A program made the position numbers and the translations under genes. A DNA stretch of 64,000 nucleotides from Thiohalorhabdus denitrificans (GTDB taxonomy: Bacteria; Pseudomonadota; Gammaproteobacteria; Thiohalorhabdales; Thiohalorhabdaceae), in NCBI RefSeq assembly GCF_001399755.1, contig NZ_LJCP01000010.1, forward strand, positions 310,001 to 374,000, read 5' to 3'. Positions 56,544 through 64,000 of the stretch are shown here, in pieces. Below the pieces are notes generated by a model. It was given only the letters and a program-made list of their open reading frames with translations. It was not told the origin of the DNA and did no database searches. Each line of letters opens with the position of its first letter. The first letter of the stretch is position 1.

Positions 56544-58565
56544 TTAGACAAGATTCCTGGGAATGGAAGTATTCCAGTTCTTCGAAAAGACCCGGGTGTC
56601 CCCTTCGTAGGCGTCCAGCTCGGCGCGGATATAGAAGTTCTCCTCGTCACAGGTCAGGACAGTGCGGGTAAGGGTCTTGACCGCCCAATCCCCCCGCCTG
56701 AACCCCCGTATGCAATAGGTCTCGCCGCGAGGGGAGCCGAAATCGTCGTCCTCGTAGGTGTACCACTCGTTGGTCCGCCTCTGGATCTCGGTCCCGGTGG
56801 GCTCCAGGCGGTAGGTGCCCTCGTCGTTGATGACCTCCAGAGTGGAGACATCCCCGGCAAGGTCTCGGACCACCGTCCAGCGGTGCTCTTCCGGCTCGAG
56901 GAGGGTCATCTCGGTGGAGGGGGCCGCCTCCGGTTCCTCGAACCCCCGCAGGCGCCCGTCCAGTTCCTGCGGCAGGCGCACGGGAGCCTCGAAAAAGGAG
57001 GTCCCCGAACGGATGGTCAGCTGCACCGGCTCCGGCGGCGGCCAGGCCAGGGGCCAGTAGGAGGTGGAAATGGAGACCCGCAGTCTGTGGCCTGCGGGGT
57101 AGGATTGGGCGATGTCGTTGAGCTGGATGCGGGCCCGGTACCGCTTCCCCGGTTCCAGCGGCGTGGGCTGCTCGTGGCTGTCGCGATGGGTGAGGTTGAG
57201 CAGGCCGTAGGTGTTGCGGGTGGCCTTGCCGTCCGGGGCAACATCCGACAGCCGGACGGCAACCATCCCCACGGCCCGGTCCGCCTCCAGGTCCAGCTCG
57301 ACAACCGGCGCCCCCAGGATCTCCAGGTCCTCCGGGAGGGGGTCGGAGTCGAAGACCAGGGCTCCCCCGTCCTCTTCCCGCTGGTCGTGGGGCAGATCCG
57401 GCGGGGCGGTGTAGGAGCACCATTTTCCGGCAAAAAGCCCCACGGAAAGGGGCGATCGGATGCTCATGGGCTGATCCGCCACGGAGGTCCCCGGCTCCTC
57501 GAGCTTTCTGGGGGCAAGGGGCATCCGCCGCATCTCGATGTTGGAGGAAGGCCAGGCCTCCTCCCCCACCCACCGGCCGGGACGGAACTTGTACATGGTG
57601 GTGGGGGGGACGGAATCCTGCATCCAGACCCGTAGCATGGGCTCGTCCATGATCCCCGTGTCCTCCCCCTTGAGCCAGTAATCCCACCAGCGCAGGGCCT
57701 CCTGGAGGAACCCGATGGCCGGCCCGGGCTTGCCCAAGTGGGGATATTTGTGGCTCCAGGGCCCGATCAGGCCCTTTCGGGGCACCCCGAGGTTGGCCAG
57801 CATGCGGAACACCGCATTGGTGTAGCCGTCCGCCCAGCCGCTCACGGCGTAGACCGGGCATTGCACCCTCGTGTAATCCTCGCAGATGGACCCATGGAGC
57901 CAGTACGCGTCCCGGTTCTGGTGCCGGAGCCATTTTTCGAGCCACAGCCCGGAGCCTTCCAGGCGCTGAAACCACATGTCCCGCCAACGCTCCCCCACGA
58001 TGGCTGGATCGGGGGGACAGGAGTTGTAGGCGAACATCACGGAGGCCCAGGATAGGTTGTCACCGAGCAGGCACCCGCCCATGTGGTGGACATCGTCCGC
58101 ATACCGGTCATCGGTGGAGCAGACCGTTATGATCGCCTTCAGCTCCGGGGGCTGGAGCGCGGCCACCTGCAGCCCGTTGAAGCCGCCCCAGGAGATCCCG
58201 ATCATGCCCACGTTGCCGTCGCACCAGGGCTGCTCCGCCAGCCACCGGATCACCTCCACGCCGTCGTCCAGCTCCTGCCGCAGGTACTCGTCCTCCAGGA
58301 CCCCATCCGAATCCCCGGATCCCCGCAGGTCCACCCGTACCGCGGCGTACCCGTGCCCGGCGAAATAGGGATGGTTCTGGTCGTCCCGATCCCGGGTCAT
58401 ATCGCGCTTCCGGTACGGGATGTATTCCAGGATGGCCGGCACCGGGTGCTCCTCCGCGTCCTCCGGGAGCCAGATCCGGGCGGCCAGCCGGGTCCCGTCG
58501 GACAGAGGGATCCATACGTTCTCCAGCTCCTGAACATGGCGGGGAAAGTCGTGGACGGTCTTCAT
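56544..58565 (-). CDS. CocE/NonD-family hydrolase (X-Pro dipeptidyl-peptidase/esterase fold)
   Basis: The 673-residue protein is an alpha/beta hydrolase of the CocE/X-Pro dipeptidyl-peptidase S15 group. It has the oxyanion region YIPYRKRDMT, the nucleophile Ser in GMIGISWGGFNGLQ, the Asp in YAVSGWADGYTNAV and the His in GPWSHKYPHLG. A C-terminal jelly-roll domain (about 400-600) is also typical. No signal peptide is seen, so it is cytoplasmic. ATG 58565 follows GGGAAGGG. Members hydrolyse esters, amides or dipeptides; the substrate cannot be told. Confidence 0.9.
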   Translation of the reverse strand: MKTVHDFPRHVQELENVWIPLSDGTRLAARIWLPEDAEEHPVPAILEYIPYRKRDMTRDRDDQNHPYFAGHGYAAVRVDLRGSGDSDGVLEDEYLRQELDDGVEVIRWLAEQPWCDGNVGMIGISWGGFNGLQVAALQPPELKAIITVCSTDDRYADDVHHMGGCLLGDNLSWASVMFAYNSCPPDPAIVGERWRDMWFQRLEGSGLWLEKWLRHQNRDAYWLHGSICEDYTRVQCPVYAVSGWADGYTNAVFRMLANLGVPRKGLIGPWSHKYPHLGKPGPAIGFLQEALRWWDYWLKGEDTGIMDEPMLRVWMQDSVPPTTMYKFRPGRWVGEEAWPSSNIEMRRMPLAPRKLEEPGTSVADQPMSIRSPLSVGLFAGKWCSYTAPPDLPHDQREEDGGALVFDSDPLPEDLEILGAPVVELDLEADRAVGMVAVRLSDVAPDGKATRNTYGLLNLTHRDSHEQPTPLEPGKRYRARIQLNDIAQSYPAGHRLRVSISTSYWPLAWPPPEPVQLTIRSGTSFFEAPVRLPQELDGRLRGFEEPEAAPSTEMTLLEPEEHRWTVVRDLAGDVSTLEVINDEGTYRLEPTGTEIQRRTNEWYTYEDDDFGSPRGETYCIRGFRRGDWAVKTLTRTVLTCDEENFYIRAELDAYEGDTRVFSKNWNTSIPRNLV

Positions 58566-58662
58566 GGGGCCCTTCCCTGCGTGGTGCAAGAGGTTTCGCT
58601 TCCCACCATAGTAAGCACGAAGCGGGGGGAAAGAGCATTCGCCGCAGGGTTTGCGCGGCTTT

Positions 58663-58693
58663 TTGGCAGGACCTACCGTTTTTGGTTTATATT
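58663..58693 (+). promoter_or_regulatory. Weak candidate promoter before the M23 peptidase gene
   Basis: TTGGCA (58663-58668) and TATATT (58688-58693) are both good hexamers but are 19 bases apart, wider than optimal. The gene start is 208 bases away. Confidence 0.25.
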
Positions 58694-58900
58694 GCCGCTA
58701 CCCTCGCAATCGGCCGATGCACGCCGCCGCACCAGAGGAAGGATCGGCCCGGGGGGGAAGGAAAAGGGGGGGAACCAGGATTTGGGGAAGCACGCTCCCC
58801 GAACCGGATCCCCCGTTCCGGGGGTCTAAATCATTCCAGGGTGCCTCCCGTCCCCCGGACGGGCGCGGGCACCCTGCAAACATCCGGTTGGAGGAGCAAG

Positions 58901-59734
58901 GTGGTCCCACAAACCCGATCCTGGCTATTCGGCCTGGCGGCCCTTCTGGTGTTTCCCCAGGCCGCCGGCAGCCCGTCCCCCGTGCAGCTCAAGGGCTCCT
59001 TTCAGCAAGGGGGTTTGGTCGTGGGAAAGACGACGCCCGGGACGGAGGTCCGTTTCCGCGGCCGGCCTATCCGGGTCTCGGAGAAGGGGGCTTTCCTCCT
59101 GGGGTTCGGCCGGGACGCCCCCAGAAAGGCACAGCTCACCCTGATCAGCCCAGATGGCACTCGGGATTCCGCGGCCATCCCCGTACGGCAGCGCGCATAC
59201 GCCACCCAGCGCCTGGAAGGCCTTCCCGAGCACAAGGTCACCCCTCTGGCCGAGCACCTGCCCTGGATCCTTCTGGACCGGGCCATGGTCCAGAAGGCCC
59301 GGAGCCTGGAATCCCCCTATCCCCATTTCCATGCCGACTTCCGCTGGCCCGTGCACGGGCCCATCTCCTCGGTCTACGGATCGCAGCGGATCCTCAATGG
59401 AAAGCCCCGCAAGCCGCACACGGGGGTGGATATCGCCGCCCCCACCGGCACCCTGGTCCGTGCCCCGGCCCCGGGCCGGGTGCGTCTGGCCGAGAAGGGC
59501 CTGTTTTTCTCCGGGGGAACCCTGATCCTCGACCACGGCCACGGGCTGAGCTCCTCCTACCTGCACCTCGGAGAGATCCTCGTGAAGGAGGGCGAGCGGG
59601 TCGGAAAGGGGGATCCCATCGCCCGGGTGGGGGCCACCGGCCGGGCCACCGGGGCCCACCTGGACTGGCGCATCAACCTGCACGGTTGCAGCCTGGATCC
59701 CGCCCTGGTGGCCTCGGGGAGCCCGACCCAGTAA
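58901..59734 (+). CDS. M23-family (LytM) peptidoglycan peptidase
   Basis: GTG 58901 follows GGAGGAG and opens a 277-residue protein with a signal peptide (SWLFGLAALLVFPQAAG). A middle Ig-like domain (about 35-100) precedes the LytM domain. There the zinc motif HxxxD is present in HTGVDIAAP and the mid motif in LDHGHGLSSSYLHL. The final motif, usually HLH, is GAHLDWRI here, so one zinc-ligand His is replaced by Asp. This may alter or abolish activity, although HLD variants exist in related periplasmic proteins. It lies upstream of a lipoprotein gene. Confidence 0.88.
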   Translation: MVPQTRSWLFGLAALLVFPQAAGSPSPVQLKGSFQQGGLVVGKTTPGTEVRFRGRPIRVSEKGAFLLGFGRDAPRKAQLTLISPDGTRDSAAIPVRQRAYATQRLEGLPEHKVTPLAEHLPWILLDRAMVQKARSLESPYPHFHADFRWPVHGPISSVYGSQRILNGKPRKPHTGVDIAAPTGTLVRAPAPGRVRLAEKGLFFSGGTLILDHGHGLSSSYLHLGEILVKEGERVGKGDPIARVGATGRATGAHLDWRINLHGCSLDPALVASGSPTQ

Positions 59735-59825
59735 CCGCAACGAGCGGCAGACCCGGGCCCACCCCCATGGAAGGGCTCCTTTGCTAGGGTGGATGGAAAG
59801 GAGCCCTATACCGGGAGGGTCCCCC

Positions 59826-60395
59826 ATGCGCCTGACCGTCCTTCTCGGAGCCGCAATATGCCTGGTCCTGTCGGCCTGCAGCCCCCTTCGGGAAGGAGAG
59901 ACCTGGGCGCCCCTGCCCATAGAGCGGCTAAAGCTCGAACCGGTGACCCTCCAGGGCCCGCCTCCCGCGGACCACGCCCGGGAAACCTGCGGCCGCGCCC
60001 CGGATCAGCTCCAGGACCACCTGGTGGGCCTGCTCCGTAATCGCCTGGGTCCGGTGGAGCTGGTGCCTCCGGAGGCCGGGGGCGCCCCCGGCAGCGGTAC
60101 CCTGGAGGTTTCCATCCTCCGCTGCCGCCTGGAAAGCCATCAGTGGGACGTGGGCTCGGCCGAACCGGACATAAGCTTCTACCTGACCCTGAGCCTCCAT
60201 GTCCGCTTGCTGGATCCCGAGGGGGAGGTCTTGCTGGAGCGTATGGCGGAAACGGTGGAACAGGCCCACACCGACACCCCTACCCCGCTGTACGAGCTGA
60301 ACAACTACCCGCCGGCGCGCTGGGTGGCCGACCTGTTCTCCGAGGGGCGCTACCGGAAGAGCCAAACGGACCCCGCCGCCCTGCCCTCGCCCTAG
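59826..60395 (+). CDS. Uncharacterised lipoprotein
   Basis: The 189-residue protein has a lipoprotein signal (MRLTVLLGAAICLVLSACSP, lipobox LSAC). The mature part has two further cysteines (ETCGRAP and LRCRLES), beta-rich sequence with FYLTLSLHVRLLDPEGEVLL, and a C-terminal segment YPPARWVADLFSEGRYRK. It resembles ABC-type or LPS-assembly-like outer-membrane lipoproteins only in general form; no family is recognised. It follows the M23 gene by 91 bases with its own GGGAGGG. Confidence 0.75.
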   Translation: MRLTVLLGAAICLVLSACSPLREGETWAPLPIERLKLEPVTLQGPPPADHARETCGRAPDQLQDHLVGLLRNRLGPVELVPPEAGGAPGSGTLEVSILRCRLESHQWDVGSAEPDISFYLTLSLHVRLLDPEGEVLLERMAETVEQAHTDTPTPLYELNNYPPARWVADLFSEGRYRKSQTDPAALPSP

Positions 60396-60532
60396 CGGGG
60401 TCTTCCCGAGCCGGTCCCGGGAACGGCGTCCAAAAGCTGGTCGGGGGAATGGGGCAACGAAGTGGTCGGGAAGGAAACGGCCAGGGGGTCGGGCTGGCCC
60501 CGAACCCCCCGGCAGGGGAAGCGGCTTCCGGA
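60396..60532. other. Convergent gap between the lipoprotein gene and the DUF2173 cluster
   Basis: No strong terminator or gene was recognised in these 137 bases. Confidence 0.4.
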
Positions 60533-60871
60533 TCAGTAGTGGGCCAAGTGGTTCAGGACCCGGTAAAGCTCGTTGTAGGATACCTCGGCATTCCGCACGA
60601 TGCAGGCGAACTCGCCCAGGGCCCAGATGCTGTATTCATCTCCGTGCATGGCCCAGCCTTCCGGCGGCGTCCATCCCCGCATCCCCGAATACGCGGCGAA
60701 CAGATCCGCTTCCTGCTGCATAAGTTGGTTGGTGGCGCTACACATGTCCGAAGCGAGATCCGCATTCGCGGAGGAAATGTCCCCAACCTGCTGGGCCAGG
60801 GATCCATCCTCCCGGAAGCGGACCGCCGCAATCGTCCCCTTTACCTGCATGAGCTCGTCAAGGTTCGCCAT
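60533..60871 (-). CDS. DUF2173-like protein, third of a tandem trio
   Basis: The 112-residue protein is similar over its length to the two genes before it: start LDELMQVKGTIAAVRF, a Gly-Asp turn (VGDISS), the block SDMCSATNQLMQQE with its invariant Cys, and GWAMHGDEYSIWALG. This matches my recollection of DUF2173, a small roadblock/LC7-like family. AAGGAGG precedes ATG 60871. Role unknown; with two sisters it may form a mixed oligomer. No small GTPase partner is near. Confidence 0.8.
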   Translation of the reverse strand: MANLDELMQVKGTIAAVRFREDGSLAQQVGDISSANADLASDMCSATNQLMQQEADLFAAYSGMRGWTPPEGWAMHGDEYSIWALGEFACIVRNAEVSYNELYRVLNHLAHY

Positions 60872-60906
60872 TGCCTGGCCTCCTTCCGGATCGGTACGTT
60901 CGGGGG

Positions 60907-61233
60907 TCAGCCACCCATGACCTGGAAGGCCCGGTCATAATCGGCGTCCCTTTTCCGCAGAAAAACCGCCTGGTCCCCGTAGGAGGCCACGGCGAAATCC
61001 AGGCCCATGAAGGCGAAGCCCCGTTCGGGGTAGAAGCCCTTTTGCCCGGTGAGACGCCCCCAGCCGTCGGCCTGCATCCGGAAGATCCCCATATTGGCCG
61101 CGCACATCTGGGCCGCCATGGAGGCCAGATCATCCGTCAGGTCGCCGCGGAAGTCCTTGATCTCGCCCTGGCTGTCGAACTGGATGGCGGCAACCGCCCC
61201 AGGAAGCTCCATCAACTCGTCCAGTTTGGTCAT
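60907..61233 (-). CDS. DUF2173-like protein, second of a tandem trio
   Basis: The 108-residue protein shares its layout with both neighbours: LDELMELPGAVAAIQFDSQG, RGDLTDD, AAQMCAANMGIFRMQADG, then FAFMGLDFAVASYGDQAVFL. It lies 35 bases before the third and 39 after the first gene, with AAAGGGGA before ATG 61233. Divergence between the three is substantial, so the duplication is old or the copies have specialised. Confidence 0.82.
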   Translation of the reverse strand: MTKLDELMELPGAVAAIQFDSQGEIKDFRGDLTDDLASMAAQMCAANMGIFRMQADGWGRLTGQKGFYPERGFAFMGLDFAVASYGDQAVFLRKRDADYDRAFQVMGG

Positions 61234-61272
61234 TGCGATTCCCCTTTCTGGTTTATTTCTCGGAAGAGGCCC

Positions 61273-61617
61273 TCAGGGCTTCAACGGCCGGGCGACGCTG
61301 TCCACGGCCTCCGAGACCTGATTGAGGGACGCCTCCTCCCGGTTCAGGAAGCAGGCGGTGTCGCCCTTGACGTAGACCCCGAGCTCCGGCCCTAACATGG
61401 CCCAGCCCTCGAAGTTCTTCCATTCCGGCTGCCGCGAATAGTCGGCAAAGAGCCGCCCCTGCATCTGCATGAGAGAGGAGTTCGAGTAGCACATATGGGC
61501 GGCCATCCGTGCCTGATCCTCTGAGATATCCCCCTTGTAGTCATTAAGCTCCCCCTTGGGGGAAAATATAACCACCCCCAGGACCCCCGGAACACTGAGA
61601 ACCTCTTTGATCTTCAA
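61273..61617 (-). CDS. DUF2173-like protein, first of a tandem trio
   Basis: The start is taken as TTG 61617, after GGAGGG at five bases, giving 114 residues in line with the sister genes (112 and 108). An ATG at 61653 would add 12 residues and lies in the FNR-like box. The protein reads KIKEVLSVPGVLGVVIF, KGDISED, AAHMCYSNSSLMQMQG, FEGWAMLGPELGVYVKGDT. The invariant Met-Cys and Gly-Asp positions agree with the other two. Confidence 0.8.
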   Translation of the reverse strand: MKIKEVLSVPGVLGVVIFSPKGELNDYKGDISEDQARMAAHMCYSNSSLMQMQGRLFADYSRQPEWKNFEGWAMLGPELGVYVKGDTACFLNREEASLNQVSEAVDSVARPLKP

Positions 61618-61862
61618 AGCACCCTCCTTCCAATGCGCCTTGATCCAAATCAAGGCCCTTTCTTAATTTCAGTTCGCCACCAATACTTTATCCTGTCAAA
61701 CCAAAAAAACCTTTTATTATTTAAAGGGACGCCAATATTAAAAGGTTGTCATACATTTTTATTGCCGGGTATTGGGACTTTCCCCCATGGCCGGCGTAGG
61801 CAGGGCTTCTGGATCCAGTGGGATGAAAGGCCGGAAACACCAGAGAAGACGGAGGCAGGACA
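61618..61862. promoter_or_regulatory. AT-rich divergent promoter region of the DUF2173 trio and the HDAC-like gene
   Basis: This gap is the most AT-rich stretch in the window. It holds the perfect FNR-type palindrome at 61640-61653 and a minus-strand TTGACA (61699-61694), but no -10 at standard spacing was found for either direction. It probably contains promoters read with help from an activator. Confidence 0.5.
61640..61653. promoter_or_regulatory. FNR/Anr-type binding site
   Basis: TTGAT-CCAA-ATCAA matches the FNR/Anr/Dnr consensus TTGAT-N4-ATCAA at every specified base. Its centre is 29 bases before the TTG start of the first DUF2173 gene, so at that promoter it would act near or after the start of transcription, as a repressor would. 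It could also act on the divergent gene. Confidence 0.7.
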
Positions 61863-62822
61863 GTGAGCGAGGTCCAAAACGGACAAGCCTGCATGTACCT
61901 CGGAGCCACCCTGGGGGCCTATGGCTTCGGCGGGGGCCATCCCTTCGGCCGGGACCGGATGGAGGCCTTCCAGCGCCGCGCGGCGGAGAAAGGCCTGGAG
62001 GAGCTGGTTCGGGTCTGCTCCCCGGTCACCGCCGGTCGGGACCTTCTGGAGCGCTTCCACGCCCCGGAATACGTGGAGCGGGTCCGGACCCTTGCGGAGC
62101 GTGGTGGAGGTTACCTGGACCTGGGGGATACCCCGGCGGAACCGGGCATCTTCGAGGCGGGGTCAACCGTGGTGGGGAGTGCGGTGGACGGCGCGGAACG
62201 CCTGTTACGTGGGGATTGCACCGCGGTCTTCGTGCCCATCGCCGGACTGCACCACGCCCGCCGGGACCGCGCCTCAGGGTTCTGCGTGTTCAACGATTGC
62301 GGGGTCGTGATCGAAACCCTGAAGCGGGACCACGGGCTGCAGCGGATCGCCTACGTGGACATCGACGCCCACCACGGCGACGGGGTGTTCTACGAATTCG
62401 AAGCGGATCCGGCCGTGTGGATCGCGGATATCCACCAAGACGGCCGCACCCTGTTTCCCGGCACGGGGGACGCGGAGGAGCGGGGGAAAGGGGCGGCGGA
62501 GGGCACTAAGCTGAACCTGCCCCAGCAACCGGGAGCGGACGAAGGGGACTTCCGTACCGCCTGGGAGGAAGTGGAGGCCCATCTGGACCGGGCGCGTCCC
62601 GAATTCATCATCCTTCAGTGCGGGGCCGACAGCCTGGCCGGGGATCCCCTCACCGACCTGGCCTTCTCGCCGGCCACCCATGCCCGGGCCGCCGCCCGCC
62701 TGCAGGAACGGACCGCCTCCTGCCGCGGCGGCCTGCTGGCCCTGGGGGGAGGGGGATACAACCGCGAGAACCTCGCCGAAGCCTGGACGGAGGTGGTCGC
62801 CGCCCTGGCCCGCGTCTCCTGA
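61863..62822 (+). CDS. Histone deacetylase-family zinc amidohydrolase (AcuC/class II HDAC-like)
   Basis: This is a zinc hydrolase of the HDAC/acetoin-utilisation/acetylpolyamine amidohydrolase superfamily, 319 residues. It has the catalytic His pair in GLHHARRDRASGFCVFND, metal ligands Asp and His in YVDIDAHHGDGVFYEF, and the Asp in QCGADSLAGDPL. The GGGGYN loop ends the site. In bacteria such proteins deacetylate lysine or polyamines. GTG 61863 follows GGAGGCAGG. It diverges from the DUF2173 trio. The substrate is not identifiable. Confidence 0.9.
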   Translation: MSEVQNGQACMYLGATLGAYGFGGGHPFGRDRMEAFQRRAAEKGLEELVRVCSPVTAGRDLLERFHAPEYVERVRTLAERGGGYLDLGDTPAEPGIFEAGSTVVGSAVDGAERLLRGDCTAVFVPIAGLHHARRDRASGFCVFNDCGVVIETLKRDHGLQRIAYVDIDAHHGDGVFYEFEADPAVWIADIHQDGRTLFPGTGDAEERGKGAAEGTKLNLPQQPGADEGDFRTAWEEVEAHLDRARPEFIILQCGADSLAGDPLTDLAFSPATHARAAARLQERTASCRGGLLALGGGGYNRENLAEAWTEVVAALARVS

Positions 62823-62829
62823 GCCGAGC

Positions 62830-63411
62830 CTAGGCCCCGCGGCTGCCCGGCTTCTCCAGGGGCAGGCCTTCGGCGCACAGGGGGCAGTCGGCGGGCTCCC
62901 AGGCCTGGACCTCCAGCCCTACCAGGGCGTACAGGGGCAGCCCGTTCAGGTCGGCCTGCCCGTCGGAGCGGTCCACGAGGCAGCCGCAGCCGGCGATCTC
63001 GATGTCCTTCTCCTTCAGCGCCTCGTGGCACTCCCGGATGGAGGTACCCGTGGTGAGGATGTCGTCCATGATGAAGACCCGGGCCCCCGCCGGTAGCTGG
63101 AAGCCACGCCGGAGCTGCATGGCCCCCTCCTTGCGCTCCGTGAACTGGCCGTAGGCACCCAGGGCGCGGGCCAGCTCGTAGGCCACCACCACTCCGCCCA
63201 GGGCCGGTCCCACTACGTACTGGATTCCCTCCGGCAGGCGCTCCGCCAGCGCCCGGCACAAGGTCTCCGCCTTGCGGGGATCCTGCAGCACCAAGGCCGA
63301 CTGCAGGTAACGGTTGCTGTGGAGGCCGGAGGAGAGCTGGAAATGGCCCTCCAGCAGGGCTCCGCTCTCGCGGTAGAGGTCGAGGAGCGCTTCCGGGGAT
63401 TGGGCTTCCAT
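62830..63411 (-). CDS. pyrE: Orotate phosphoribosyltransferase PyrE
   Basis: PyrE makes orotidine 5'-phosphate from orotate and PRPP. The 193-residue protein has the PRPP loop VFIMDDILTTGTS, the GPALGGVVVAYELARALG block and SGLHSNRYLQSALVLQ. The QFTERKEGAMQLRRGF loop supplies catalytic Lys. A CPLC-type pair near the C-terminus (DCPLCAEG) marks a PyrE subgroup. It lies beside pyrF and ends eight bases from the convergent HDAC-like gene. Confidence 0.95.
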   Translation of the reverse strand: MEAQSPEALLDLYRESGALLEGHFQLSSGLHSNRYLQSALVLQDPRKAETLCRALAERLPEGIQYVVGPALGGVVVAYELARALGAYGQFTERKEGAMQLRRGFQLPAGARVFIMDDILTTGTSIRECHEALKEKDIEIAGCGCLVDRSDGQADLNGLPLYALVGLEVQAWEPADCPLCAEGLPLEKPGSRGA

Positions 63412-63443
63412 GGCGTGCGAGGTTCTCCTTTGGGTTGGTCGGA

Positions 63444-64000
63444 TCAGGTGCCGCCGGCGGCGGCGTCCATCTCGGCGATCAGGGAGCTCCAGGCCCGGGC
63501 GGGGTCCTCGGCCCGGGTGAGCGGCCGGCCCACCACCAGGTAATCGGCCCCGTCGGCCACCGTCCGACCCGGCGTGGCGGCCCGGCGCTGGTCGTCCGCC
63601 CCCGCCCCGGCCGGACGCACCCCGGGGGTGACCAGGAGGAAGTCCGGCCCGAGCTCCTCCCTCAGCATCGGGACCTCCATGGGGCTGGCCACCACCCCGT
63701 CCAGTCCGGCCTCCCGGGCCAAGCGGGCCAGGCGGAGCACCTGGTTCTCGGGATCACCTTCCACCCCGACGGCCCGCAGCTCTCTGGCATCCATGCTGGT
63801 CAGGACCGTGACCCCGATTAGCCAGGGCCGGGCCTCCGATCCCTCCAGGGCCTCACGGGCGGCCTCCAGCATGCGCGGCCCGCCACTGGCGTGCACATTG
63901 ACCATCCATGCGCCGATATCGGCCGCGGCCCGAAGGGCCCCTGCCACCGTATTGGGGATATCGTGGTATTTGAGGTCGAGGAAGACCTCACGGCCGCGGT
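63444..64000 (-). CDS. pyrF: Orotidine 5'-phosphate decarboxylase PyrF (5' partial)
   Basis: PyrF makes UMP. The gene runs off the right edge, so its start is missing; the visible part encodes 185 residues. The catalytic block [17 protein letters not shown] (with the K-DxxxN pattern) is at the edge. [59 protein letters not shown] and [15 protein letters not shown] follow, all typical. It is 32 bases before pyrE in the same direction. Confidence 0.95.
   Translation of the reverse strand, partial: RGREVFLDLKYHDIPNTVAGALRAAADIGAWMVNVHASGGPRMLEAAREALEGSEARPWLIGVTVLTSMDARELRAVGVEGDPENQVLRLARLAREAGLDGVVASPMEVPMLREELGPDFLLVTPGVRPAGAGADDQRRAATPGRTVADGADYLVVGRPLTRAEDPARAWSSLIAEMDAAAGGT

Noticed and set aside
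55755-56600. tRNA-Asn as an integration site of a genomic island
   Set aside because: No integrase, no direct repeat of the tRNA 3' end, and the odd genes lie on the 5' side of the tRNA.

Overview
The window is about 64 kb of very GC-rich chromosomal DNA (roughly two thirds G+C, with G or C at most third codon positions). The gene content is that of a free-living Gram-negative proteobacterium: a complete type II secretion operon, RNase E, UbiB, lipoproteins, and gammaproteobacterial gene orders such as rluC diverging from rne, plsX-fabH-fabD-fabG-acpP-fabF-pabC-mltG-tmk-holB, and uvrC-pgsA-tRNA-Gly-tRNA-Cys. Acidic low-complexity tails, a pentaheme c-type cytochrome lipoprotein, three DUF2173-like proteins and a PSP1 gene between holB and metG point to a chemolithotroph near the base of Gammaproteobacteria (Acidithiobacillia or Thiohalorhabdus-like). 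That placement is an inference from gene content. No phage, insertion sequence, CRISPR array or rRNA operon was seen.

Layout. 1-3824: a second GspE/PilB-family ATPase fused to a receiver domain that has lost its phosphorylation site, then an AbgT-family transporter that appears to start at AUC. 4122-15731: gspCDEFGHIJKLMN in one tightly packed transcription unit, lacking only the prepilin peptidase gspO. 15760-19893: ligA, a coiled-coil small protein and ubiB. 19915-23352 (minus): an SH3-domain membrane protein and mutS. 23472-25352: archease and the RNA ligase rtcB. 25516-29146: the pentaheme cytochrome lipoprotein and a secreted protein with a PEP-CTERM-like sorting tail, whose promoter looks sigma-54-like. 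29264-33601: efp (minus), a DUF971 protein, a rhomboid protease, uvrC and pgsA. 33667-34809: tRNA-Gly, tRNA-Cys and an inverted tRNA-Leu, with two very small membrane-protein genes (54 and 27 codons) between them. 34918-37077: an HdeD-like membrane protein and a class V aminotransferase.

37103-52845 (all minus): a long housekeeping block reading rluC, HAD phosphatase, yceD, rpmF, plsX, fabHDG, acpP, fabF, pabC, mltG, tmk, holB, PSP1, metG, tatD-like, metallo-beta-lactamase. It couples fatty-acid and phospholipid precursor synthesis to ribosome, cell-wall and replication functions. 53205-55628: rne with a long leader. 55755-55830: tRNA-Asn with a clear promoter. 56131-58565 (minus): an X-Pro dipeptidyl-peptidase/CocE-like hydrolase and a ribbon-helix-helix-like protein. 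58901-60395: an M23 peptidase and a lipoprotein. 60533-61617 (minus): three tandem DUF2173-like genes. A perfect FNR/Anr-type palindrome sits in front of them, and a histone-deacetylase-family gene diverges from them. 62830-64000 (minus): pyrE and the partial pyrF.

Start sites were moved inward from the longest open frame where a Shine-Dalgarno sequence, an overlap with the upstream stop codon or family alignment favoured it; each entry says so.
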